A DNA stretch of 51,389 bases, from assembly GCA_025454895.1 (NCBI GenBank), contig JALONO010000016.1:1-51389 (forward strand). Direction: 5' to 3'. Below the pieces are notes generated by a model that was not told where the DNA came from, ran no database searches, and saw only the letters and a list, made by a program, of their open reading frames with translations. Of the stretch, positions 1 to 7,963 are shown piece after piece (position 1 is the stretch's first letter; every line of letters starts with the position of its first letter). The stretch is from Bernardetiaceae bacterium (GTDB taxonomy: Bacteria > Bacteroidota > Bacteroidia > Cytophagales > Thermoflexibacteraceae). A program made the translations under genes and the position numbers.

Positions 1-1298
1 ACCTCTACCCGCAGGGTGGTTTGGCCCAGCACCACAATGTCGCCATGTTGCAAAAACTGTTTGTCGCTGCCCAGGGGCCGGGCGTTTACGTACACCCCGT
101 TGAGCGAGGGGTGCCAGGCCAGGTGCCCGTGCCGCTCGTAATGTTGCCCGTCGCGGATGGACCACCGTTGCAGCCCGTGTTGATGGTGCTCCAAGGTGAG
201 CGTGGCGTGCCGGGCCGAGATGTAGTTGGTATGTTGCTCGGTAATGCCCACTTCGTTGGCAAAAGGATCCTGCAAGTTGTACCAGCCCACGCGCAAGGTG
301 GGGGTGGCCAAGTGGCGGGCCAGGTTGCTGAGGTGGTAGTAGCGTTCCGGCTCGTCGCCGTCTTTGACGCGCAGCCGCCAGGCCCCGGCTTTTTGGGCAT
401 TTTCCGGAGCGGGCACGGGAGTTTGGGGTCGGTCCTCGAGCAAGGCCAGTAGGTCATCGGCCTGCTGGAAACGGTCCTTGGGCTTGGCTTGCAGGCAGCC
501 CGCGATCAATTTGAGCCATAAGTCGGGCAGTTGGCGGGTGAGCAGCGGTTCGCGGTTCCATTGGCCGGTTTCTTTACGCTTTTGGTAGGCCAGCGGGTCT
601 TTGGTAAACTGCTCCAAGCTGCCAAACGGGAACTGTCCGTGGGTGAGCATTTCGTACATGATCACCCCCAGGGCGTAAAGGTCGTTGGTGGTGTGGACGA
701 AGAACGCCGTGCGGTGGTCGGTTTGCTCGGGTGGGGCGTAGGCCACCGTGCCGAACACCTCTTTGACCAGGCCGCGCCAATTGCGGCGGGTGAGGCGGGC
801 CTTCACGTCGGCCGCAATGCCAAAATCGGCGATTTTGGCCACCCCGTTTTGGTCAAACAAGATATTTTCCGGTTTGAGGTCGCGGTGGTAGATGCCCGCC
901 GCGTGGGCGTCGCGCAGGCCGTACAGCACCTGCACTACCACTGGCCGCAGGGTGGTCGGGGTAAGCGGCTGGGCGCGGGCATGGTGGTACAAGTTGCCCC
1001 CGGCGCACAGCTCCATCACCATAAACCGCCGTTCTTCGCCAATTTGGCCGTAGTCGGTACTGCGCACAATGTAGGGCGAAGCCAGCCGCTGGGTAATTTC
1101 AAACTCCCGGCGGAATTTGACCTCCACCTGCTCGCGGTCGGCGGGCATTTGGTCGCCCAGGTCGATGAGTTTGACCGCCCATTGGCTACCCAGTGGGTCT
1201 TGGGCCTGGTACACCTTGCCAAACCCGCCCGTGCCCAGGTGTTTTAGCAGGGTGTAGCATTGCCTAGGGCTGCAAACCACGGGGAGTTGAGGGTTCAT
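1..1298 (-). CDS. Ser/Thr protein kinase with C-terminal FHA domain (partial, cut by window edge)
   Basis: The gene starts at the ATG at 1298 and runs off the left edge without a stop (about 432 codons visible). Residues about 1-270 form a eukaryotic-like (Hanks-type) kinase: the glycine loop reads GTGGFGKVY, the ATP-binding lysine lies in WAVKLI, the catalytic loop is HRDLKPEN and the metal-binding motif DFGIA, followed by an APPE motif. After a short linker comes an FHA phosphothreonine-binding domain (SARHA, then SLNGVYVN), not complete in the window. No transmembrane segment is visible before the edge, so it appears cytoplasmic. It heads a minus-strand set with a PP2C phosphatase and an FHA protease. 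Unlike the two kinases at 6.2-9.7 kb it has a standard HRD loop, so activation-loop phosphorylation may matter here. Confidence 0.92.
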   Translation of the reverse strand, partial: MNPQLPVVCSPRQCYTLLKHLGTGGFGKVYQAQDPLGSQWAVKLIDLGDQMPADREQVEVKFRREFEITQRLASPYIVRSTDYGQIGEERRFMVMELCAGGNLYHHARAQPLTPTTLRPVVVQVLYGLRDAHAAGIYHRDLKPENILFDQNGVAKIADFGIAADVKARLTRRNWRGLVKEVFGTVAYAPPEQTDHRTAFFVHTTNDLYALGVIMYEMLTHGQFPFGSLEQFTKDPLAYQKRKETGQWNREPLLTRQLPDLWLKLIAGCLQAKPKDRFQQADDLLALLEDRPQTPVPAPENAQKAGAWRLRVKDGDEPERYYHLSNLARHLATPTLRVGWYNLQDPFANEVGITEQHTNYISARHATLTLEHHQHGLQRWSIRDGQHYERHGHLAWHPSLNGVYVNARPLGSDKQFLQHGDIVVLGQTTLRVE

Positions 1299-1374
1299 GA
1301 GCGGGATGAAATCAGGACTTAGGTCAACGATTGAAAAAAGGAAATGAAGTATTTAAATGTTAAAAATCAATAAG

Positions 1375-1938
1375 TTACACTTGAAGCGAGCCTCGGAAGC
1401 CCCGCGCCGCGTAGTACGATTGCGCGCCGTTGTGGTACACAAAAACGTGGCCATAGCGGCGGTCGGCGAACAAGGCCCCGCCCCGTTGGCGGATATCGGG
1501 CGGGGTGGCGATCCAGCTCGAGGTTTTGAGATCGAACTCGCCTAGGGTTTGCAACTGGCGGTACTGGGCCTCGGTGAGTAGCTCGATGCCCAAGGCCTGG
1601 GCCAAGCCCAGGGCCGAGTTGGCTGGCGGGTTGTCTTTGCGGCCCGCGAGCGCGGCCGGGTCGAAGCAAAGGCTGCGGCGGCCCGCCGGGCTTTCGGCGG
1701 CACAGTCGAAAAAGACCAACGTGCCAGCTTGCGGGGCCAGGCCCACTACGTCCGGCTCGCCGCCGGTGGCCTCCATTTGGTGGAGCGACCAGAGCTTGGC
1801 CGGGTGGGCCAGCAACCGGGCGGCGGCCTGCTCCCACGTTAGCCCTGGGTGGCGGTGCGGGTTTTGCGCAAACCGGGCTTGCAGTACCTGGAGCAGGCCT
1901 TGTTGCTGAGCGGGCGATAACGTTTGGGCAGGGGCCAT
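1375..1938 (-). CDS. DUF4256 family protein
   Basis: A 187-residue protein that I recognise as the DUF4256 family from its N-terminus (HPGLTWEQAAARL, then LWSLHQMEATGGEPDVV) and its typical length. The C-terminus has a conserved pattern of aromatic residues with SSWIATPPDIRQRGGALFADR and ending in YYAARGFRGSL. No signal peptide or membrane segment. The family has no established function. It lies between the FHA kinase and the zinc-ribbon gene on the same strand, but an octamer array and repeat elements separate it from the latter, so co-transcription with the signalling genes is uncertain. Codon use matches its neighbours. Confidence 0.85.
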   Translation of the reverse strand: MAPAQTLSPAQQQGLLQVLQARFAQNPHRHPGLTWEQAAARLLAHPAKLWSLHQMEATGGEPDVVGLAPQAGTLVFFDCAAESPAGRRSLCFDPAALAGRKDNPPANSALGLAQALGIELLTEAQYRQLQTLGEFDLKTSSWIATPPDIRQRGGALFADRRYGHVFVYHNGAQSYYAARGFRGSLQV

Positions 1939-1956
1939 GCCTATTGAAATGATTTA

Positions 1957-2010
1957 ATGATTGCATGATTGCATGATTGCATGATTGCATGATTGCATGA
2001 TTGCATGATT
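1957..2010. repeat. Octamer tandem array, ATGATTGC x about 6.75
   Basis: Six perfect 8-bp units and a partial seventh, immediately upstream of the DUF4256 start codon. Read on the minus strand the unit is ATCATGCA and it is preceded by CTGATAATCA (around 2027-2016), the same order as in the dispersed AT-rich element elsewhere in the window. Confidence 0.95.
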
Positions 2011-2067
2011 TCTCTTTGATTATCAGTAGAGTTTTTGCATATTGGAAATCAGATAGTTGACTTAAAC

Positions 2068-2267
2068 TGGCCTCTTGTCCGCCACCTCCTACGCGCTCCA
2101 AAATTGCGTCCCCTCCCCAACGGGGAGGGCCAGGGTGGGGCCAAAAAGGGCAGGATTTAGATTTTTTTCTATAAATACATTTTTGAGTGAGCTTCATTGC
2201 AAAAACGCAGTTTAACCAGCCCGTCTTGGCCCCACCCCAACCCCTCCCCGTCGGGGAGGGGCTTCGT
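2068..2267. mobile_element. Inverted-repeat intergenic element (MITE-like, G/C-rich arms)
   Basis: Two arms of about 38 bp (about 2109-2147 and 2230-2267) are inverted copies of each other. Each arm contains its own CCCTCCCC/GGGGAGGG hairpin next to GGTGGGGCCAA. The core between them is AT-rich and without an ORF. The motif AGGGTGGGGCCAAAAA recurs at 28841 and 29288, linking it to the 178-bp element at 29192. Ends are uncertain. Confidence 0.6.
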
Positions 2268-2278
2268 CCGAATTCAGC

Positions 2279-2357
2279 TAAAATGCTCATTATCAACACA
2301 CAAAAACTCTAGTTATTTAGGTTTTAAGGAACATCTAATCTCTATTTGATTTTTGGC
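2279..2357 (-). repeat. Degenerate copy of the dispersed AT-rich element
   Basis: Read on the minus strand it starts GCCAAAAATCAAATAGAGAT, nearly identical to the element at 29121, and ends with TTGATAATGAGCATTTTAG. Its head supplies the last residues and the stop codon of the zinc-ribbon gene. Confidence 0.65.
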
Positions 2358-2977
2358 GAAAATTCGCATTCAGTCGGTTTCAAATTTAAACACTTGGTTG
2401 CCGAGCACGACTCCAACTGGGCGTGGGCGGTGGCATCCAAACTGGGGTTGTTGGGGGCCAGGTTAGCGCGGTGGAGCAGCACGCTGGGGCCGGTAAAAGC
2501 TTGCGGGCCGCTGGCCCCCACCAATCGGAAACCGGGCGGCGGGGCGGGTGGCACGACGGCTATTGGCTCGCTCGCTACGGGCGCGACGAACGATGGTTCG
2601 GGGGTAGCGACGGGTTCCGGGGCCAGGGGTTCCGGGGCGATTGGCTCGGGGGTTGGCGGAGCGGTTTCGGGCTGGGGCCTGGCCCGGGCCGGGATTTGCC
2701 AGGCATAGAACGCCCGACTGCCCGCAGCGGCCCCGCAGTTGATGCAAGGCTGGCTGGCCGACACGGGCGCGCGCAAGGGCTGGTATTGGCAAGCGGTGCA
2801 GATGTGGAACAGCGGCGGCGAACCATCGGGCGTGGGCGCGAACGGTTTGGTGGGCGGCTCCGGGGGGGTGGCGGGCACCGAAACGGGGACGGCCGGTTTT
2901 GCCAGCAAATAACCACATTTTTCGCAGTGGGTAAGTTGGGCGTTGCGGCCCAGCCAGCCGCATTGGGGGCAGCGCAT
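2342..2977 (-). CDS. Double zinc-ribbon protein with proline-rich linker and truncated FHA-like tail
   Basis: A 211-residue cytoplasmic protein. Residues 3-21 hold CPQC and CEKC pairs; a second ribbon (CTAC, CINC) lies at about 59-80. A proline/glutamate-rich linker (repeated PEP and PAP motifs) follows to about residue 150. The region from about 150 reads GFRLVG, then LLHRANLAPNNPSLDATAHA, which resembles the first half of an FHA domain (R-N-S-H pattern). The rest of the domain is absent: after about position 2400 the DNA turns AT-rich and the stop codon lies inside a dispersed repeat. It is probably a 3'-truncated gene. It sits upstream of DUF4256 and downstream of the PP2C gene on the same strand, and the fold match to FHA is by eye only. 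Confidence 0.75.
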   Translation of the reverse strand: MRCPQCGWLGRNAQLTHCEKCGYLLAKPAVPVSVPATPPEPPTKPFAPTPDGSPPLFHICTACQYQPLRAPVSASQPCINCGAAAGSRAFYAWQIPARARPQPETAPPTPEPIAPEPLAPEPVATPEPSFVAPVASEPIAVVPPAPPPGFRLVGASGPQAFTGPSVLLHRANLAPNNPSLDATAHAQLESCSATKCLNLKPTECEFSPKIK

Positions 2978-3076
2978 GTGGGTAAAAACAGATTTGAGTG
3001 GTGGACAAGCCGATTAGCCCGGTAAGGTGCTCATTTTTTGCCAAAAAAGCCACTAAGGCAAGGGCGGGCCGGGGCG

Positions 3077-3994
3077 TTAGCGGCCAAACAAGCCTTTGAA
3101 CCAGCGTTTTAGCCCTTTTGCTTCCGTTTCGGGAGTCTCGGCGGTGATCTGGCCCTCGCCGGGGTACGGGTCTGGCTCGGGGGCGGGCAGCTCCAGCACG
3201 TTGAGGACCATGACGGTGATATTGTCCAGCCCGCCCACTTCGTTGGCGGCGGTTACCAACTGGCCGGGCAGTTCGGCAAAAACGGTGGTTTCTTGCAAGA
3301 GGCGGGCAATGGTGGCGTCGCCCAGCATGGTGTTTAGCCCGTCGGAGCAGAGCAGGAGGCAGTCGTACAGTTCCAGGTCCACCCAGCGCACTTCGGGCTT
3401 GGGCGGGTAGGTGTCGTCGCCCAGGCTTTGGGTGATGAGGTTGTTTTGGGGGTGCAGCCGGGCAGCCTCGGGGGTGAGCTGGCCGCGCTCCACCATTTCC
3501 CACACCATGGAGTGGTCGCGGGTAACGAGGCGCAACTGGTCGTCGCGGAAGAGGTAGGCCCGGCTGTCGCCGCTCCAGGCGATGCAGGCCCGGCCCTGGG
3601 TGATCCAGGCTAGCACGGCGGTGGTGCCCATGCCTTTTTGGCCGGGGGTGGTGCGGGCGGTGTGGGCAATGGCCTGGTGGGCCTCGATGAGGCTGTCGAG
3701 GGTGAACTGCTCGATCTCGGTCCAGTTGTCGGTGGGGACTTCGCGGGCGGCCCGGTCGAACCGTTCCTTGATGACCGTGGTGGCGATTTGGGAGGCTACT
3801 TCGCCCGCGTTGGCCCCGCCCATGCCGTCGGCCACGAGCAGCATGAGGCCGCTAGGGCCGAGGTCCCAAGTGCCAAAGGTGCCGGTTTCCGGCCCGTCGA
3901 GGCGGGCGGTGAAGGCAAAGTTGTCTTCGTTGTGCTCGCGCACTTGGCCGGGATGGGTGTAACCGGCAAATTGGATGCGAAACTGGGCAGACAT
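3077..3994 (-). CDS. PP2C-family protein Ser/Thr phosphatase
   Basis: 305 residues, the normal size for a stand-alone bacterial PPM/PP2C phosphatase. All metal-site motifs are present in order: HNEDNF near residue 20, VADGMGG near 54, GMGTTAVLAW, WSGDSRAYL, CSDGLNTML and DNITVMVL near 257. No signal peptide or membrane segment, so it acts in the cytoplasm. It would remove phosphate from substrates of the three Ser/Thr kinases in this window, and its position between an FHA kinase and an FHA protease supports that. The C-terminal 40 residues are a proline- and glutamate-rich tail ending in a basic KGLKRWFKGLFGR segment. The start ATG at 3994 is followed at once by the conserved N-terminal strand. 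Confidence 0.95.
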   Translation of the reverse strand: MSAQFRIQFAGYTHPGQVREHNEDNFAFTARLDGPETGTFGTWDLGPSGLMLLVADGMGGANAGEVASQIATTVIKERFDRAAREVPTDNWTEIEQFTLDSLIEAHQAIAHTARTTPGQKGMGTTAVLAWITQGRACIAWSGDSRAYLFRDDQLRLVTRDHSMVWEMVERGQLTPEAARLHPQNNLITQSLGDDTYPPKPEVRWVDLELYDCLLLCSDGLNTMLGDATIARLLQETTVFAELPGQLVTAANEVGGLDNITVMVLNVLELPAPEPDPYPGEGQITAETPETEAKGLKRWFKGLFGR

Positions 3995-4346
3995 GGGTAG
4001 GGTTTGGTTTCAAAAACGCTAAAGGACGGGATTTAGTATGGCATGACGCGGGGCGGCCACAAAGGGGCTAAAACCGGGGTAAAGTTAACGGCAAGCGATG
4101 GAAATGGGCGGTTGGGGGCCTGGCTTAGGTGGCTGGAGGGCGCGACGTAAGGAGCGGTGCCGGGCGGGGGCGGCCGGCCTGGCGATAGCCGGCCCGGTGG
4201 CCCCCGCCCGGCACGGGAGCTTGGCGGACCCCGGAAGACACCGGCCCGCGCGCCCGCCCAGGTGGGCCGCCGCACTGGGGTGCCCGCGCGGGCAAGCCCC
4301 AACAAACCAATAAGTTAACGACAGAAAAAAGGCTTGGCATGGCGAT
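3995..4346. other. GC-rich spacer with a strong hairpin
   Basis: No credible gene. It contains a 15-bp perfect inverted repeat (arms 4157-4171 and 4200-4214, GTGCCGGGCGGGGGC and its complement) and a 12-bp perfect palindrome GCCCGCGCGGGC at 4281-4292. Neither is followed by a T-run on either strand, so a standard intrinsic terminator is not supported. Confidence 0.6.
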
Positions 4347-5852
4347 TTATTTTAAGGCAGAAATGGGGACGACGAAGCCGACGCTGCCCCGGCCCGACGA
4401 CACGATGCCGACGGCCTGGTACTGGCCTTGGGCGTTGGCGGCCAGCACGGGGCCGCCGGAGTTGCCGGATTCGAAGTTGCGGTCCGAAAGGGTGATGACG
4501 CCGTTGGTGAGGCCCTCGATGGCCACCCGCGACTGGCTGAGGACGGGTTTGAGCTGGTCGCCCTGGAGGTCGATGCCGTAGGAGTAGCCGAGCACCACCA
4601 CGGGGCTGCCCACGGCCAGGCGGCGGGCCAAGTCGGGGTCGGGCGGCAGGCTGGAGGCCCCCGGAAAGCGGACATAGGCCCAGTCGGAGGCATCGGGCAG
4701 GGCGATTTTGATGTTGACGGTATCGGGGCCGTCGGTGGGTACTTGGTACACTTGGTCGCCGGAGTCGTCGAGCCGCACGTCTTTGTAGGTAAAGGTGCCT
4801 TTTTTGCCCTCGGGCGAGAAGACATCGAAGGTGATGATAGGCTCGGCGCCGGATTGTTCGAGGATGTTGACGGCCTGCTCGGTTTTGCCGTTGGCCCCGG
4901 TGCTGAGGTAACGCCAGGCTTGGATGCAGTGGCGGGCGGTTACCAGGCGGCCGTCGGCCAGGAGGAAACCGGTGCCCTCCCAGTTCATGTCCACTTGCTC
5001 GAGTTCGCCGTTGGGCATGAGCAGTTGGAACCCGCTCACGCGCAGGTACATGACCTGGTTTTTGAACTGTTCGTAGGCGGCGCGGGCCACTTCGCCGTCG
5101 GCCGGGGCGGGCGGGGCCATCACCACGGGCCGGGGCAAGGGGCGGTTTTCGACCACGCGGAGGCGGCTTAGCAGCTCGCCGTTGGCCAGGGTAGTGCCCG
5201 CCAGCGAACTGGCCAGTTGGCGCGACCGCTCGCGCTCGGCCTCGAGCTGCTGGCTGATTTCGGTCAAATACCGTTGGCCCTGGGCTTTGAGCTGCTCGAT
5301 TTCGCGGGTTTGGGCCAGGGTTTGGTCAAATAGGCGGTACAGGGCAAAGCCGCCGCCGCCCACGGCCGCCACCAGCAGTACCAACAGGCTGATTACCAGG
5401 GCGCGGTAAGGCCGGACGGCCTGCTGGGCCACCAATTTAAACCGATGGGTAAAGCCCAAGGCGGCCGTGCCATTGGCCGAGATGTTGAAACGCAACTGCG
5501 GCCCGGTGGGCGAAAGCTGGATCACTTGGCCGTTTTGCAGGGGTTGCCGCCCGGTTACAGGTTGGCCGTTAACGAAGGTTTGGTTGGTGGCCGACAGGTG
5601 GAGGAGCGTAACTTGGTTGCCCTGGCGCTCGAGGGCGGCGTGGCGGCGGCTCACGGTGGTTTGGTCGTCAGCAAAGCGGACGGCGCAGGCCCGGTCGCGC
5701 CCCAGCTCAATGTAGTCGACCACAATGGTTTGCACCTGGCCCCGGGCGTGGGCCTGGCTGGTGGTCAAGTGCTCGAGCGTGTAGGCGGGCACGGCCCCCT
5801 GGCCCAGCACTTTGAGCGAGGTTTTGAGGGTGTGACCAGTGGTGGTGGGCAT
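4347..5852 (-). CDS. FHA-transmembrane-trypsin-like serine protease
   Basis: 501 residues in three parts. Residues about 45-125 form an FHA domain (ELGRDRACAV, then SRRHA, then NQTFVNG). A single membrane helix (ALVISLLVLLVAAVGGGGFA, about 150-170) is followed by a coiled coil (EIEQLKAQGQRYLTEISQQL and on). The C-terminal half is a chymotrypsin-fold serine protease: histidine in VTARHC (about 306), probable aspartate in SDWAYVRF (about 387) and serine in SGNSGGPV (about 465). By topology the FHA domain would be cytoplasmic and the protease periplasmic, so a phosphothreonine signal inside could control proteolysis outside. That link is inference. It lies upstream of the PP2C gene and divergent from two kinases. 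Confidence 0.92.
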   Translation of the reverse strand: MPTTTGHTLKTSLKVLGQGAVPAYTLEHLTTSQAHARGQVQTIVVDYIELGRDRACAVRFADDQTTVSRRHAALERQGNQVTLLHLSATNQTFVNGQPVTGRQPLQNGQVIQLSPTGPQLRFNISANGTAALGFTHRFKLVAQQAVRPYRALVISLLVLLVAAVGGGGFALYRLFDQTLAQTREIEQLKAQGQRYLTEISQQLEAERERSRQLASSLAGTTLANGELLSRLRVVENRPLPRPVVMAPPAPADGEVARAAYEQFKNQVMYLRVSGFQLLMPNGELEQVDMNWEGTGFLLADGRLVTARHCIQAWRYLSTGANGKTEQAVNILEQSGAEPIITFDVFSPEGKKGTFTYKDVRLDDSGDQVYQVPTDGPDTVNIKIALPDASDWAYVRFPGASSLPPDPDLARRLAVGSPVVVLGYSYGIDLQGDQLKPVLSQSRVAIEGLTNGVITLSDRNFESGNSGGPVLAANAQGQYQAVGIVSSGRGSVGFVVPISALK

Positions 5853-6216
5853 GGCAGATAAGCGGTGGTTTAGCGAAAAAGGCGCAAACGCCGGGTTAAA
5901 TTAGGTGGAAAAAACCATTTGATGGCCAATTACGGGGCCAGAATGATCGCCATGAACAAATTGTTTAGCTACAATGAATGATTTACTTACGTTAGGAAAA
6001 AGACCACAAAAAATAACCGGACGGTTCGTTTCGTTTTTTAAACAACAAAATTTGAACGTTTTTTGCTATAATTTTAGGGGTTGGATGAGGTAAAAATACA
6101 ATTTATCCCAACCAGCGATGGAGAAGCGGCAGAACGATCAGCAAATCTTAGTCAAAAAATAAGATAAAAACCACGAATTATTACATTAAGCCGATAGCCC
6201 GCCCGCCCGTAACCGC
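5853..6216. promoter_or_regulatory. Divergent intergenic region between protease and kinase operons
   Basis: An AT-rich 364-bp spacer that must hold promoters for both directions. A weak plus-strand candidate is TTTG near 6050 with TATAATTTTAG about 15 bp downstream, but spacing is short for the Bacteroidota consensus. No gene is visible. Confidence 0.4.
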
Positions 6217-7674
6217 ATGAGCCTTTTTGTGCCCGAACAGTGGATTGCCGACCACCGCTACCAATTGCTGGAAAGCGTGGGCCGGGGCACGTTTGGCGAG
6301 GTGTGGCAGGCCAAGTTTGCCCTCACCGACGAGGTGGTGGCCCTCAAAATTTTAGCCCCGGAAGGCGGGCTGAGCGCAACCGACCGGCAGGAGTTTAAAA
6401 ACGAGTATTTGTTGTTCAAAGACATCCGGCATTTGAACCTGCTCCGGTCAGATTTTTACGACGAATTTACCCACGAAGGCCAAATCTTCCCTTTTTTGAA
6501 GATGGCCTACTGCCAGGGCGGCAACTTGCGCCGTTGGGCCGCCCAGCAAGGTGGCCTGGGCGAGGCCGACTTGGCCCGGGTGCTGCACGACGTAGCGGCG
6601 GGCCTGGCCTTTCTGCACGATAAATGCCAATTGCTGCACAACGACATCAAGCCCGACAACATTTTGCTAGGCCCGCGCGGGGAATTTCTGCTGGCCGATT
6701 TTGGCATTAGCACCACCGTGCGCCAAACCTTGCACCGGCGCACCCACGCCCAGTTGGCCCACCCCACCCGGCGCACCGAGCGGCTGGGCGGCGAGGTGGC
6801 GGTGAGCACCAACCCCTCGCACCAAACCTGGACGGCGGCCTATGCCCCGCCCGAGCTTTTTGGGGCGGACCCGCGCCGCCGCCCGCCCTCCGATGTGTTT
6901 TCGCTGGGGGTTACGCTGTTCGAGGCCGTGGCCCAAACGCTGCCGTTCCAAGGCGCGGGCGGGGCGGCTTTGGCCCAAACGGCCCAGCCCGCCCCGTTGC
7001 TGAGCGGGATGTTTCCGGGCCGGATTAGCCCGCACTTGGCCCAGTTGGTGGCCCAGTGCCTGGCCCCAGACCCCACCGCCCGGCCCACGGCCGCGCACCT
7101 GTGCGAGCAGGCGGCCTACTACCTGGAGCACGGCCAATGGCCCGGTGCGGCAGTTAAACCCCCGGAGGCACCAGCCACCCCGGTAAAATCGCCTGCGCGG
7201 CCGGTTTTGCCCGCGTGGCGGCAACGAGCGGCGGCTTGGGCGGCCCAACTGCGCCGCTCGCGCAAGCACCAACTCATCTTGGCCGCCTTGTTGGTGCTGC
7301 CCTTGCTGGGCTGGGGCGGCTACCGGTTGGCGCACTGGGCCACCCGCCCGGCCCGGCCCCCGCTGGTGGCGAGCGACGATGCCCCGGCCACCACCGCCCC
7401 CAAAGACGAGCGGGTGCTGGCCCTGGAGCAGCAACTGAACGAACTGATCGGTAACCGGGACGCCGAGCTGCGCCGCGAGATATTGGAACAGTTTACCCCC
7501 AACGCCCGCGTGAAGGAGCGCGGCCAAAACCCGACCCCCGTGCCCGCTTTCACGTCGGCGTTGGTGTTGGCCACGCCGGGCACCCGTTTGCTCATCACCG
7601 ACTGGTACCCCAAGTCGACGGATGGCAAGCTGGTATCGATCCAAGTGCAACTACAACCAGCCGCCGATCGTTAG
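6217..7674 (+). CDS. Membrane Ser/Thr protein kinase (HND-type catalytic loop)
   Basis: 485 residues. Residues 15-310 are a Hanks-type kinase: GRGTFGEVW (23-30), lysine 44 in VALKIL, catalytic loop LLHNDIKPDN with H141-N142-D143, DFGIS, and APPELF. The usual HRD arginine is asparagine, so it is a non-RD kinase; the catalytic aspartate and the lysine are kept, so it should be active. A proline-rich linker leads to a basic stretch and one membrane helix (LILAALLVLPLLGWGGY, about 352-368). The roughly 110-residue C-terminal part is predicted outside the membrane and ends with a short domain (QFTPNARV, then LLITDWYPKSTDGKL) that resembles the end of the next kinase. It is the first plus-strand gene of the signalling region. 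Confidence 0.93.
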   Translation: MSLFVPEQWIADHRYQLLESVGRGTFGEVWQAKFALTDEVVALKILAPEGGLSATDRQEFKNEYLLFKDIRHLNLLRSDFYDEFTHEGQIFPFLKMAYCQGGNLRRWAAQQGGLGEADLARVLHDVAAGLAFLHDKCQLLHNDIKPDNILLGPRGEFLLADFGISTTVRQTLHRRTHAQLAHPTRRTERLGGEVAVSTNPSHQTWTAAYAPPELFGADPRRRPPSDVFSLGVTLFEAVAQTLPFQGAGGAALAQTAQPAPLLSGMFPGRISPHLAQLVAQCLAPDPTARPTAAHLCEQAAYYLEHGQWPGAAVKPPEAPATPVKSPARPVLPAWRQRAAAWAAQLRRSRKHQLILAALLVLPLLGWGGYRLAHWATRPARPPLVASDDAPATTAPKDERVLALEQQLNELIGNRDAELRREILEQFTPNARVKERGQNPTPVPAFTSALVLATPGTRLLITDWYPKSTDGKLVSIQVQLQPAADR

Positions 7675-7883
7675 AAATGCACGCCCCGGCTGTCATAACC
7701 GAGCGGTTTTGGCCCTTTCCCAGGGGTGAAAAGCAGGCTTTGCCGGATGCCGTTCCCCCTTTGCCCGATTTGAACGAGGCCGCCCCGATGGGAACGAGCA
7801 CGAGCCTTGCCCAACTGCACTATCTAAGTAAAAGTACACAGTTTATTGATTTACAAGGTTTAGGAAAAGTGAGAAACTACGTA

Positions 7884-7919
7884 TTTGCTGCTTCATTTCA
7901 GGATTTTGCCGTATCTTCA
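7884..7919 (+). promoter_or_regulatory. Candidate promoter of the second kinase
   Basis: TTTG at 7884 and TATCTTCA at 7912, separated by 24 bp; the -7 box matches TAnnTTTG at six of eight positions. It lies in the 289-bp gap before the kinase at 7964, and gives a leader of about 40 nt. No convincing gene occupies this gap. Confidence 0.35.
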
Positions 7920-7963
7920 AACCGGCATTGAACCAAAGCGTAACCCTTGTTTTTTAGCTACGG

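Noticed and set aside
7677-7931. Open frame of 84 codons between the two membrane kinases
   Set aside because: It starts directly after the kinase stop, runs through AT-rich DNA and the likely promoter, and its translation shows no recognisable pattern.
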